Assembly: GCA_034687125.1 (NCBI GenBank)
Contig: JAQGBZ010000275.1
Coordinates: 1 to 64,000 of the forward strand
Direction of reading: 5' to 3'
Length of the DNA stretch: 64,000 nt
DNA from: Neelides folsomi
Taxonomy: Eukaryota; Arthropoda; Collembola; Neelipleona; Neelidae
The translations under genes and the position numbers were made by a program. Below, in pieces: positions 1-12,302 of this stretch. How positions within the stretch are numbered: position 1 is the stretch's first letter; every line of letters begins with the position of its first letter. The notes beneath the pieces were generated by a model that saw only the letters and a list, made by a program, of their open reading frames with translations, was not told the origin of the DNA and did no database searches.

Positions 1-1808
1 GTGAATGTAAATTATTTAATTTTCAATAATATAAATACCTACATGTGTAATTATATGACATATATCAACCTCGGTTAAGATCACCAAAATTGGTGTACCC
101 CGTGAAGTTGATCTTATCCGAGGTCCAGTGTATCTATCCTAGTTGCATCTAAAATACACATTGAATATATTGAATTATATTGAGTACCTATTTATAATAT
201 AAGGTATAAGAGACTTTTAATGAACGCATCATCCAATTGGGCCAACGAAGGTAATATGTCAAAGAGATGTTTTTATATCTTAACAGCGACGACAACCCCC
301 GAAGGTGATTTGCATATATGCGAAACGCAATAACTTGAGAGGTGGATTTGGGCAATAAGGTCTAGGACAAGTTGCGTTCATTTGTTTACAAGGGTTTCTC
401 TCCTTTACATCTTCACACTGCCCGCCTAACCTCATGAGATCACTTTTAATTACCTTTGATTGCCATTAGACCACTTAATAATGCAAATTACCTCAAATAC
501 ACCATTGATCTGATTTGTTTACGATAACAATCATATCATTATGTTTTATACACATCTTTTTTTCATGTTATTTTAACTAACCATAAATACATACAATGGC
601 TATTGCGCCAATAATTCCTTTATATATTTTTTATAAGATTGTGTAAAAAAGTGTCAAAGTTAATAGTAATGGTATAAAGATAATGTAATTATTATAATAT
701 AACATAATATTTATATGCAAATGAATCAAAACAGTTTAATTATTTTTGCCCACTAACTAATATGGAATTTGCTATATGGGCACTGGGCACAGAAGGGACT
801 GACTATACCAATAGACGAAAACCAGTATATGGTGGATCTTCTTGAAATTAAATTACCATATAGGTGCATGAATTAAACTTCAAATCCCAAGATCAAACTT
901 TGTTCAATTATTCAGTTTGACAACTTTTCAAGATCAGCATAACTCTCAGCCTTATGAACTGATGTTATTGTAACCTTTGAAGGCCAATAAACTACTTACA
1001 TTCGCTCCTCGACAAAAAATGCAACAAGAATAACAGAAATCGTGAAAAAAATTAAAGCGCAAAATGTAAAAAAGTAATAAATATCCCAACACAACTATCA
1101 TACACAGACCCTGATCAAGTGTTATAAAAATGTGCGAAACAAATCCAACTTGGAAAAGGTGAAGTTTTTAATTAACTGTATTTTAAGGCATTAAAGGATT
1201 ACTCTAAATTACTTCACATGGTCGCGATTATGTATAAAATGTATGTAGAACTCTACTTTCGATATATTCCACTTTGACATTTTTACGACGGAGGTTTTTT
1301 CTCTTAAAAGTAGAATTAGAACGCTATGAGCCTAATTGAATAAAAATACAGAGTTGAAAAAATTTGTAAACTTGTTTTAATATAAAAGTGAATTGGCATT
1401 ATTGGGTTATTCTTGGAGATATCAAAACATCAAAAGGGAGTTGTTTACCCAATTCGACTTGTCCAATTGGATAAAGGAGTGTATGCAAAATAAATGAACT
1501 TACCTGAAGGTACATCTTACATAATTACACTTTGCTTCTTAATACACACTTACTCGAATTGCAATTTACTTAATCTTGCTTGAGCGATATGCATACATTA
1601 CGTATATGTATAAGGTGTATATGAAGGGATCTTACTATATCTTCTAATTACACAAACACCTTGAAATTAATTATATTGGGTGGTATGGGAGAGAATGGGT
1701 GTAGTAAATAGGTTCATTGGTGATCGTCCAAAGGTGAACGTTGTTTGTTGACAAGAAGTGTAGGAAATCTCGGGCGTGAAAGAGAGGTCGACGAGGGGAG
1801 TCGAGAAA
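1..1808. other. Intergenic, no gene seen
   Basis: AT-rich sequence upstream of the cuticle-type gene. I found no ORF with protein-like content and no splice-compatible exons. It contains one strong hairpin (68-124, listed separately). Distal control elements of the cuticle gene may lie here, but nothing specific can be pointed to. Confidence 0.6.
68..124. repeat. Imperfect hairpin, 16-bp arms
   Basis: Bases 68-83 and 109-124 are inverted copies (ACCTCGGTTAAGATCA against the complement of TGATCTTATCCGAGGT) with one mismatch, around a 25-base loop that holds a smaller palindrome (CCAAAATTGG). The right end read outward, CACTGGACCTCGG, resembles the terminal repeats of pogo/Tigger-like transposons. 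A MITE remnant is likely, but no convincing target duplication was found. Confidence 0.5.
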
Positions 1809-1843
1809 TATAAAAAGGGATCCTCAGGTCTTCCAAATCATTC
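1809..1843 (+). promoter_or_regulatory. TATA box and initiator of cuticle-type gene
   Basis: TATAAAAA lies at 1809-1816 and an arthropod-type initiator TCATTC at 1838-1843, whose A at 1840 is 31 bp from the first base of the TATA box, the canonical distance. Predicted transcription starts near 1840 and gives a 5' leader of about 76 bases before the ATG at 1916. A focused TATA/Inr promoter fits a strongly and transiently expressed cuticle gene. Confidence 0.8.
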
Positions 1844-1915
1844 ACTCATCTCGAGCTCATTCCAACAATTCAATCTTCTCTTCTCTCGTCTTCACCGACA
1901 AACAAATCATCCAAG

Positions 1916-2348
1916 ATGAACAAGGTGAATTTCGATCACTAAAATCAAAATTTTGAACTCATCCCAAAATTTGATCTTAATTAATTCTTAAATTGAAATT
2001 TTAAAATCTTAATTATCTTCTTCAGCTCATCATTGCCCTTTTCGTCGTGGCCGCTGTTGCCGTTGCCCAAGGAGGAGTCTTGGCTCCAACTTATGTCCAC
2101 GCTGCACCAGTCGTCCACGCTGTGCACCCAGTCGCCTACGCTCATCCAGTCGCTTACCACGCCCCACTTGTCCACAAGGTCGCCCACACCCGTGTCGTAA
2201 GTCAAATATATGAAACTAGTTATTTTAACGATCACTAACAATAATCCAATATATGAATTACAACTTAATTGTATTTTTATTTATTCACTAGGTTGCTCCT
2301 CTTGCCGTTGCTCACCCAGTCCTCCACGCCGGCCCAGTCTTCTTCTAA
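1916..2348 (+). CDS. Small secreted His/Ala/Pro/Val-rich cuticle-type protein
   Basis: Exons 1916-1924, 2026-2196 and 2292-2348 give 78 residues. The first coding exon encodes only Met-Asn-Lys, a layout common in arthropod cuticle genes, where an early intron splits the signal peptide. The signal peptide runs to about residue 19 (MNKLIIALFVVAAVAVAQ). The mature part is low-complexity, with repeated VHAAPVVHAVHP, VAYAHPVAYHAP and PVLHAGPVFF units rich in His, Val, Ala and Pro. There is no chitin-binding Rebers-Riddiford consensus, so binding to chitin is unproven; secretion into the exoskeleton is inferred from composition. Both introns are GT-AG and phase 0. A polyadenylation signal follows at 2487. 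It could be another secreted low-complexity structural peptide. Confidence 0.85.
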
Positions 2349-2486
2349 GCGGCGATGATGCAACGCTCAATTAACTTCTCGAGTCATATTTACAAATTTA
2401 ATTCAATAGGAAAATATTTATTTTTGATGCTTAATTTATTCGACTGACATTCTGTACCTATTTTCTTATTATTCGATCAACCAAAA

Positions 2487-2492
2487 AATAAA
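2487..2492 (+). other. AATAAA polyadenylation signal
   Basis: AATAAA lies 139 bases after the stop codon of the cuticle-type gene and before the 3' end of the convergent TMTC4-like gene (stop at 2661). It probably ends the cuticle transcript. Confidence 0.6.
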
Positions 2493-2660
2493 TTGTATCT
2501 AAATTCAATACAATTTTCTTTTTATTGAATCTCATACACATTCATACCCTGAGAGTTAAAATGTCTAACAAAAAATTTAGAATTAATAAATAAGTTAATT
2601 GATCGTGATCAAAATGAAAACAGAAACCAATTGTCAATGAATATTGTAGTGAGATTCCTT

Positions 2661-5600
2661 TTATTTATCCAACATTTCAAGATTTTTCTTTGCACTCTCC
2701 AAGTTTGGATTTATAGTAAGGGCCATTTTATAAGCCATTGCTGCTTCTTTTTTCTTTCCTCTATGATGATGAAGAACTCCTATAATAAAAAGGTCTTATT
2801 ATCCAACGACCATAAACTTTATTAATGTTTAATAACAGAATAGAATATGAATTTTTTAAATCACCTAAATTGACATAATATTTTGCTGGAACAAGTTGGT
2901 TTCTCCTCTTGACAATGTCAATAGCATCATGGAATCTGTCCTTTGCCTTATCGTACTCTTTCAGTTTCCCAAGAATGTTAGCCAGAAGGAAATTGAGATT
3001 GTCGTCTTGTGGGAGATATTTAAGTGCCCTGTAAGCCCATTCCTTCGCTTCCACAATATTCCCTTCTTTTTCTATATGGATGATGATATTGACCCAGGCT
3101 TGAAGATGAGTCGGCTTTAAGCTTGTGGCTCTAATCCAAGATTTTAATGCTTGGTCGTTTTCGCCAATGTCGAGATACTTTATTCAAAATATATTATAAT
3201 ATCAGACATACATGTTCGTACTGTGTACGTGGTCATACTACATACTATGTATAATACATGCATAATATGTATATTGTATAACGTATTCAATTTATATATT
3301 ACAGTTGAGTTATCATAATGCAAATTATTATAATACCAAATTTCCCATATTATACTCGCAATCTGGATAAAACTTCCTATGAGTTAAAGCTGTCTTGTAG
3401 CATTGGAGTGCTTGTTTGGCATCTTTCTTACTTAAAACAATTCCCAGGTTCATCCACGCAGCAGCAAAATCCACTCTAAAATTGAATTATTTATTTTCTG
3501 ACTTAATCTGATTGACATTTGAAAAGTTTCTTTTAAAATCTTTTACTTTATTTGCACTGCTTTCTTGAGCCAATGCTCTGCCTCTTGTAAATTGTTTGTA
3601 GTTCTCAAGATATTCGCAACGTTATTCATAGCTTGATAATAATCTGGTTTCAATTGCAGTGATTTTTTGTAAGCTTTAATGGCAAGATTGTTACTTCCCC
3701 GGTCTCCATACATTGTCCCAAGGTTATAATGTACTTTTGCATTGTTTGGGCATACCTTTTAATACCCAAAATTATTATTTTCATTCGAATGTCTATTGAT
3801 TTGATTGAGGTTGAAATTAGGTTGAAACATACGAGAAGAGCAGATTTGAAGAGAAGTGCCTGATCGGTCCATTGAACGGATCTATGAAGAGATCGAAGGT
3901 AAAAGAGAATGAGATTTGCGATGAGGAGATTCTTTCGTTTGGTTTTAAGGAAAGCGTAAGATATGAGGAGAGAATATCCGATCGATGGGAGATATAAGTT
4001 ACGCTCTGCTAGCACAAACCCAACGGTGAAAATCAAATTGGAAGATGGAAGAAAACTCACTCCAGATATCACAAGGGAAAGGAGAATTATGCTGAAATTG
4101 GAAAATTCCACTTCATTCATTAATTATAATTACTTTTTTTCCAAATTAGCATTTTCTCCAACTTTAGTCAATTATATTAAATTATTGATTTCTCACCGGT
4201 TTTTTGTCGAAAGATAAAATAATCTCAGCCCAATGACCATAATGGCAAGAGTGAAGATAAATCTGAGATCAAATGGATATTTGACAAGTTCGATGCATCC
4301 CATAGACCAGTCTATTTAAAATAACAATAACTTCAGAAAAATTCCTTATATTTTCATATAACAATATTATTTTAATAACTAACCATTAAAGATTAGTAAC
4401 AATAAGTTATTCTTGTGAGAATTGTATGTATTTTTTACCATAGCACAACCATGTAGGGTTAATGAGTAAGTAGACATTCAATGCCCAAATATACAAAATA
4501 CTTGATGCCTATTGAAATAAAGTTAAAAAATAAGTTAGGTACAATTGGAATATGTTATATGCCGTTTTAAAATTAATATTACTTTCAAAATAAAGTTTGA
4601 TTAATATATTGTGAAAAGTTAAATAAGAAATTCTCACTTTTGCAAAAATATTGTCAGCAAAAGCAGGAGGATTGTCGTGAGGTTGGAATGTGGGAGGTCC
4701 ACCTTGGAACCAAAGTCTCCAAAAAATAAAAGACACGATTCCTAATACTGATATCAAATGCCAAAAAATGGTAGATCGGCTAATGAACATTTGCTTCTTC
4801 TTTTTCGTTATAACATCGAAGACACAATAAAGTATCTAGAATTTTATATAAGCTCAATCTCATATACAAACAGTCATTAAAAGTTAAAAATTGTATTCAA
4901 TACTCACAACTAATACGATTGAATTCTCCTTGAAAAGAGCTCCAAAGACTGCTGCTATTGTGATGCATATTGAATTGACAAATTTGTACTTTGAAACCGG
5001 AATTAAAATGAAGCCCAGGAGGAAGATGAATGATGAAAGTAAATCAGCCCGTCCAACTAATCCTCCCAACGGCTCGACCTTTATAGATCACAAATTATTG
5101 TCAATAAGAAAATGTTGTTATTTGCTAATCTTTATAATAAGAGTAAACATAAATGTATAACGTGTTACATGGATAGGATGAACGGAAAAAATCAACGAAG
5201 CCCAAAATGCAATTTTTCCAACTCTCCTCTGTCGACAACATGTGGCAAGACATTTTCTGAGAAAGTAGTAAACAAGAACACAATTCAATCCGTGAATTAA
5301 TAAGTTGAAGAGATGAAACGGAATCGGATTTTCTCCCCAAAAGTAATAGTCAAGCCTGAATTCAAAATATCATGTTTTAAAAAGTCCTTGCATTATTACT
5401 GGTAATGAACACTTTCATGCGATGAAAGAGAATTTTAATTACCTGAACGAGAGTGTCGTGAGTGGTCGATAAGATTTATGAGAAAGTGGATGAGAAATGG
5501 GAACTCCCCAAAAGTCATTTTTGAAAAGTTTGTAATTGGAGATATTCCTCTCTGTCACGTCATCATTCTTCACGATCGCTTCTCCGTCATCGAATATGAA

Positions 5601-5792
5601 TTTACCCCATAGAGTGGGATAAACCTGGAATAGTTAAGTAAGGTTATTATACCAAATGATGTGACTTTTAAATATATCTATTTCTAATATTAATATTTCT
5701 AATATTAATTAAAAATTATAAATAATTCTTACGGAAGTGACACCGACAAAGAATATAATCAAAACTCGTTTGTTGGATTTTAAAAGTGACAT
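2661..5792 (-). CDS. TMTC4: TMTC4-like protein O-mannosyltransferase (membrane + TPR)
   Basis: Twelve exons in frame: 5733-5792, 5443-5624, 5169-5355, 4908-5078, 4638-4835, 4439-4508, 4197-4311, 3833-4091, 3547-3755, 3337-3475, 2865-3177, 2661-2779; 673 residues (human TMTC4 is about 740). TMTC proteins are ER multi-pass O-mannosyltransferases acting on cadherins and related proteins. Visible hallmarks: the luminal di-acidic motif FIFDDGEAIV with Asp32-Asp33, DFWG followed by HKSYRPLT, GGLVGRADLL, the DUF1736 region (WRLWFQGGPPTF...DNPPAFAD), DWSMGCI, and LPSSNLIFTVGFVLAERNLYLPS cut into short motifs of the same order as in TMTC4. The C-terminal 260 residues are TPR repeats (AMNNVANIL, AAAWMNLGI, NFLLANILGKL). 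Assignment to TMTC4 rather than TMTC1-3 rests on DDGEAIV and the TPR spacing. It is divergent from TSEN2. Confidence 0.92.
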
Positions 5793-6277
5793 TTGCCGAT
5801 TTCATCTGGAACCATTTTCCTGATATTTCAATGACCGAGTCTAAATGAGATGAAACTCTGGAAGATGCAGAGATGAATAAAATGACTCCCTGTCTGGACA
5901 AGCCGAAGCTTCAAAGGTGAGTGAGGAAGATCGGCGAGATCAAAATCCTCATCTGATCATTCAATGAGGAAGTGTGAGAAATTTAATTGAACCAACCAAC
6001 TAAAACAAGGCAAGGATTTCACACTCGATGTACAAAACTTAAGATAAGCCGCAAACGAAAAAGGTAAGAGAAAATTAAACAAAAATATTTATATTTCATA
6101 ATAATTTTATTTACATTGTTAATTATTAGTATATTTTGATTGATTAAATACAGTTAAAGTAGTGGTATTAGATAGTTAGTGTTAATTGTAATGATTATTT
6201 GAGTTTTAACCTGTTTTTCTATCTTTCCTATTAAATATTTGAAATAAGAAAATTATATAATTTATTTCTTTGTTAAG
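5793..6277. promoter_or_regulatory. Divergent promoter region, TMTC4-like / TSEN2
   Basis: These 485 bp separate two start codons facing away from each other, so both core promoters and 5' leaders must lie here. No TATA box at a convincing distance was seen; a TATA-less bidirectional promoter is expected for two housekeeping genes. Confidence 0.55.
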
Positions 6278-7725
6278 ATGCCGCAAGTTCGGGTTGGAAA
6301 GAAGAGGAATTTTCATCGACTTGATGCACTTCCGTTTCCCAATTACGAACTGAGCAGCATTGAACTTCCCTTCATTTGCAGATGTATTTACGATGGAGCA
6401 GAATTTTACGTATCGAGAGCAAACGACATGCACACTTTATATAAAAATGTAAAATTATTCATAAATTCCTTTCAACTATCGTCATCTTACTTATTTAATG
6501 ATTATAATATTTACCAACTAATGGTGGATTTTTCAGGGTTCTTTCGGAATAAGCAACGTGACCAAACGTGGGCCGAAAGAAGCGTTCGAGGAAGAACCCA
6601 TTGTTCGACGAACACGTGCGGAGAATCATATGAACAAATTGAAAGAGATCTACAATAATGATGATGATTCTGGGAATGCCGTCAGTGCTCCCAAAATACT
6701 CAAGAAAGATTCCATGAACGAAGATGGGAATAAGAAGGAAAAAGATGTGAATGAAGAGTCAAATCATGAAGGAGCTGAAGTTGAAGTAAAAGTCAATGGA
6801 AATGGGGCCAGTGAAGTCGAAGATGAAAATCACATAGTCGAAGAAGCCGATATTGTTTATATATCTCCGAAGAAAGATGTAGTCGAAGAAAAACTCATTC
6901 TTTTACCAGAAGAAGTCATTTTCCTGAGCTTTGGCATTGGCTGTCTTTCCATTCAAACCCTGAACGGAGATCCGATGACTTTCCAAGAAGTCTGGAAAGA
7001 ATCCGTGCAGAAAAATTCCGATTTTCCTATTTTATACGCTGTGTATCATTACTTCAGAGCTAAGAATTGGGTTCCCAAATGTGGAGCACAATTTGGAGGA
7101 AATTATGGTATATCCATTTATACTAATTATTTATAATTTACGTAGGATATTTAATTGGTTATTATGATAATTGATTTGTATATTTTAGTACTCTATCAGT
7201 CTGGTCCTGAAATTTGTCATTCCTCCTACATTGTTCATATCTTGGGCTTCCGATCACGAGAAAGACCTTCTTGGAGAGATCTCTATGGCTGGCAAAGAGT
7301 TTCCACAAATGCTGGAAAAGTATAAAACATTTTTTATGAGTCTATTTTTTAAAGAAAGAATCTGAATTTTGAATTTCCCAGAAAAATTACTACCGTTACC
7401 AAAAGATGATTATGTTACATTTGATTATAGTATCATAACGCTAAATAATGGTTACATTTAAATTCAAGAATGGGACATTTATTATCGTTTAAATTTCACA
7501 ATTCTCACTTTGTTTATTTAAAATCTTTTAAATTAACTGCTATTAGCTATTACGTTTAATCAACGTTTAATTATTTAATAATGTTTGGATTTAATTTTTA
7601 ATTTATCATAGGTTCCTCTCATTTGTGATGTCAAATTGCCAGAAGAATTTTTACCTGAAGACTCAACGCCAAAATCAATTTTCACTATGAATATTGACGA
7701 GACCACTTTCAACCGTTGGACCTGA
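6278..7725 (+). CDS. TSEN2: tRNA-splicing endonuclease catalytic subunit Sen2
   Basis: Exons 6278-6448, 6537-7107, 7189-7319 and 7612-7725; 328 residues. TSEN2 is one of the two catalytic subunits of the nuclear tRNA-splicing endonuclease and cuts the 5' splice site of intron-containing pre-tRNAs. The C-terminal nuclease fold carries YHYFRAKNWVPKCGAQFGG, then Tyr250 (VLYQSGP), His258 (CHSSY) and Lys291 (STNAGK), the expected Tyr-His-Lys triad; the Tyr-His spacing of 8 equals that of human TSEN2 (Tyr369/His377). Between the N-terminal part and the nuclease fold is an acidic, low-complexity linker (about residues 90-170, rich in Glu, Asp and Lys), as in other TSEN2 proteins. Start chosen as the first ATG after an AT-rich leader. 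Confidence 0.93.
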
Positions 7726-8440
7726 AATTCAAGTGCCCTTCCTTTCCTCACTTATACCTCTACCAATTTTAAGATGCATTTTTATCTTTAATCTCTATTT
7801 AAAATGCATATCAATTTATGAATATTAAGTTTAAAGTTACTACTTTACTTAAAATTAATTCCTTATTTATCAACTTTTATTGTGTTTTACCATTTCACCA
7901 AAAATATTATTCATTTTATTTAAAAGTCATATGATCCTATTTGTCAGACATTTGATCTTTTCATGATATTCAAATATTATTTGGTATTATATATTTTAAT
8001 TATGTAAGCATGGTATTTTTATGATTTCGAAGTATGAAATTCGTATTACTTACTTCAATAATTGAACTACGGTTATGAAGTTCGCATGAGCTTTTTATTT
8101 TTTTTAAAACAGACAACAATTTTTTTATAACAACTTTCGGTTTTTCGCCTTCTTGTTCCTTTAAACTTTAAGATAATTGATAAATAAAAACATATTATTA
8201 TATAAAAATTGTCTACAATATCCAAAGCCCATTGTCGAATCTTATGGTCATTTATTTCAATTTAATCCCCTTTGGCACACAAATGCAAATGAATAAAAAA
8301 TAAATTAAAAATTCCAGTCCACACAAGGTGAATGAAAGGAGTCATTTGATTTGCGACTGATTCCTGGTGGTTGTTAGTTGCGGCAAAATAAAGTCTTCTC
8401 TTGGTATAATGTGAAAAGAACCATTAAAAATAAACCTGAA
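7726..8440. other. Convergent intergenic region
   Basis: These 715 AT-rich bases lie between the stop codons of TSEN2 (+) and the CUB gene (-) and should hold both 3' UTRs. No ORF or repeat of note was found. Confidence 0.6.
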
Positions 8441-11400
8441 CTACTTCTTGTGAGAGGAGCAAGGAAGTTGGGTATATCTGAGGCAGAATCCAACATTTTC
8501 AGTCTCCTTTTTCGAGTATTCGTCGTCGTCGAAGCAGACGCGGATGGTGAACGGCTTCGTGTGACTTTCAACAGGGCAAGGAGCCTTGGCCTTCTTGTCA
8601 AGGGAGCAAAAGATCGTTCCGCAGAACCTGTTCGCACACGGCACACCCTTCTTCTTACCAGCTTGAATCTATACAAAATTGAGTTATGAATTATTCAACT
8701 TTAACTTTACTTCAACCATTAAGTCATGTTAAAAGTAAATTGGGAAATTATTGAACCTTATTGCCATCAGTTGTTCCACATGGGATGAGAATGTGATCAG
8801 ACGACCCAGCCTTTTTGGGATTCAAGCAATCGCCATCAGTCTGAGCTTTTTCTATAAATTTCAAACAGTTAATTATAATAAGGTAAATAGGTACAATTTA
8901 GAAAAGTTGAACTTTAGTTAATTTAAAAAATATGAATGACTAGTGTCAAAAGTAAAGTCAACTTACTGTCATCTCTCGATATTCTGAAAGTTCCCTTTTC
9001 GGGGTCACATTCCTCGTATTTAATAGCGCAAAAACCGGCTTCCATTCTTGTACAAATCGTGTACCATTGGTTGGCCAAATGTTGATCCCAGCCATCGAAA
9101 TTGAATGACTTAATTACACCTGTTAGTACGAGAAGGGAATTCTCATTATGGTCACATCCACAGAATGATGAATTTTTTTAATTGAACATTTTAAGATTCT
9201 TACCAGAAACGCCATAATGATATTGTAAGCATCCATCCGGTGCTCTATCACAGCACCTCACTTGGGTAATCTGCATAATTTAAAATTGCAAATGTGCCAA
9301 TTGTCATAAACATTATATTTAACACCTTTTAATAATCATTTTTATCACTACCAACATTATAAATTATTGTGGTAATAATCACCTTAATATCCCATCCAGG
9401 ATCTTTATGAACCCCGGACGTTGTGACTGTTAAAGTGATAGGCCCATAGTTATGTCCGCCAAGATCAATGTACACTGTAAAGAGAAATCAACTATGAAAT
9501 TTTCTGTACATTAATCATATAATCATGTTTATCTTTAAAGAATCTTGTGAATTTAAGTATTCTTATGAATCTTTAACTAACTGTGTTGTCCAGTGTTCTT
9601 TCCGCAAATGACTGGTGGTGAGTAAGCGGATCCAGTGACAAGGAAAGCATCTTTGTTACATTGGCCAGACCACGGGTCAGGGGGTCCAAGATCGAAGTGG
9701 AGGAAGTCAAGACGAAGTTGACACACGTCCCAGCCTCCTTTGTAAACTTGAAGTTGACAATTCATGACTGGTCCAGCATGGACGTAACGAGCGTCTCTGG
9801 GTGAAGTGAAGTAAGTGCAATTCTCCTTCGTGCTTTGACCGCAAGTTCGGGCGACTAAAGAAAACATTCACATTTTATTCATCTCATTTCTCATCATTGT
9901 TATCATTTCATCATAGATATAATTAATATGATCATTTGATTATAACGGTACTATTGTTTTATTGACTTACAGACACAGCAAACGCCAAAACCAGTGGCAC
10001 AAGCTCCTGATGGAGTTCCTCCACGTTCCCTGCACTCCCGAGATGTATAGCAAACTCCGGCTCTGAGAGCATCGCCAGTCCAGCAGGCGTCATTGGGGAA
10101 TTTAACAATAGTGAAGATATTCAATACTGAAATAAACAATTTACTTGATCAGACATTTAGCATTGGATAATATCTATTTCATGCTATACCTATTAATGGA
10201 TAAAAGGCTTTTAACAAGGATTGACAGACTTTATCTAACTTGACCGTTTATTACTAACATTAAGGCATTCTGTATTAATGCCAAAAATCACTATAATTAA
10301 AACTAAATTTTCGATTAATTAAAATTCATATAAGGTCAATGTTAATGAAATTCATAGGGAGATACTTCAATGGCTAGAATATGCATAAAAGTTATGTTCA
10401 AATTGATGTAAATAATAATGATTTTTTTAAGTTTGATGTCGGAAGTAAGATTATTAACGATATGATTATACATGGAAATTTTTTATAATTAAATGATAAA
10501 ATTATTCAAATTCTCCATATACTAAATATCTTACTGAATGTGAGTGAGTAAAGTGAGCTTTAAGACTATGCATAAAATTATAATAACTTTAATCATTATA
10601 TGAATTCCTCCTTAAATTATCGTTTTACATCTTCATAAGGAAAAGCGATAAATAATAATAAAAGGGGTTTGAATTATGGAATAATTAATGCGATTATCGG
10701 AACTCAAATTATCAATTTGGGTGGCCTTAGGGAAATCCTCAATTGCGTATGTGGACTTCTCACTGAAGACTCGTGTGGGAGAGGCGTTGTGTGTGCGACA
10801 TAGAACTTAAGTTGGGCAAAAGGTCGAAGTTTTAGCCGAGAGTCGGAGATAGCGGATTTCGTTTCCTGTTTGACTCCTTTTTGCTGGGGAGGAGGTTTAC
10901 GGGAGTGGGAAGGAATGGACAACTCGCTCGGCCACTTAACTCATTACATCACATTCCAGGTCAAGCTCGGCCAAAGGTCCCACATCCTCCTTCGACCATC
11001 TTCATTTAGGTCACGTTGGGCCCTCCAATTTGATAATACCCCAAATCCCCATTCAAGAACCTACTTTTCTCCCCATTTTTCATTCTATTCAGTTTTCTGG
11101 CTAACGAGGGTTTTCGAACTTTTAACAAAACTCAGCTTTATATAATAAATATATGACAGTAGGGTTTGGTCCTCGAGGTTTAAAACCGGTTCTTTGCCTT
11201 CTACTTACCCCATCGGAAGGAGTCTAGACAATTAGCTTAACTCATCCAGTCATTCATTTCATACTTGGACATAAGATCATGATCTAATTGCTCATATAAA
11301 CTATAATGTTAAATTCAAGCTTATACCGTTGGAATTTAACAACTTGACTCCCGAATTAAGTAATAGGGAAAATGAGTATAAAAATGTTAAATAAGTATTA

Positions 11401-11788
11401 AAATTACTGAATTAAATTAACTTATAATATGAATTATATTTTACGTCTAATATCATGAATTCATGAATGTACATATAATATTTCAATTAATTTAAAAGAT
11501 ATTTTGTAAAACATAGTTGAGTAAATAATAGTTTGTAAGTTGGCATTTATTGTTAGTGTCTTATGCAATATGGTTGGTTTGATGGATAGAGAAAGGTTTG
11601 GAGAAAGGTGTCTTACATTTGTCTGCTCTTGAGGATCCATTTCCAGCAGCGACCGCGGCAGGGTTCGGCGGAGTGAGGGAGGCCGTCGAGTTTGAGGGAT
11701 ACTCGAGGAAATTGTATGACTGGGCTGCGACGAGCGGGACGAAGACGGCAAGGCCGAGAAACAAGTCAAGGGATAGTAACTTCCCCAT
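8441..11788 (-). CDS. Secreted CUB-domain protein, arthropod type
   Basis: Exons 11617-11788, 9971-10126, 9582-9854, 9383-9474, 9204-9270, 8967-9119, 8757-8851 and 8441-8668; 411 residues. Exon 1 starts with a clear signal peptide (MGKLLSLDLFLGLAVFVPLVAA) and its phase-1 end completes a Leu codon with the next exon, giving KLLNIFTIVKFPNDAC. Then comes a Cys-rich segment (GVCYTSRECRERGG, GFGVCCV), a CUB-like domain from CGQSTKENCTYF, a middle section (ITQVRCCDRAPDGCLQYH, FNFDGWDQHLANQWYTIC), and a second, more divergent CUB-like half (NRFCGTIF, KPFTIRVCFDDDE). Proteins of this layout are widespread in arthropods but of unknown role; extracellular location is inferred from the signal peptide and many cysteines. 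Intron 1 (10127-11616, 1.5 kb) is the only long one and holds no recognised gene. An in-frame upstream ATG at 11941 exists, but only the one at 11788 places the signal peptide at the N-terminus. Confidence 0.9.
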
Positions 11789-12302
11789 CACTGATGATCG
11801 GTCGGAGGTGGCGACTCGACTGACCCTCCGCACGCCGAGTTCTTCCTCGCCTCCTTCCGCTTTCTGGGTCAAAATCTCACCCCCACCCGTCCGTTGAACT
11901 CCGATCCCCCGCCCAGCCACATTCAAGCCAAAATCACCCAAAAGAAAACCACTCTCATTAAATCATCGTCTCCACCAGTTCCGCACATTCCACTTGTTTC
12001 TTTCCCTCCACCGCATTTGGAAGGGGATGGTCCATATGTGAGAAAATTTACAATATTTACCTGACAGATTCGAATTTAAAGAAATATTAACTATACATAA
12101 TGTATGAGATATATTCAATATAACTAATACGGTATTCAATATTTGTCTGAGGTTTTTCTCATTTGAACTTATGATATGCCCACAAGGGAAACAACATTGT
12201 TGAAGATCTTTTCATTTCATTCCATTTTCTCCTGACAAACTGTTCATTCACGCCCATATCAACTCAACCTTTGTAATCCACCATATCCGACTCTATCTTT
12301 AT
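11789..12302. other. Upstream region of CUB gene
   Basis: This stretch holds the unmapped 5' leader and promoter of the CUB gene. The first 200 bases are comparatively GC-rich. The last 8 bases (12295-12302, ATCTTTAT) are the left target-site copy of the transposon that follows. Confidence 0.5.
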
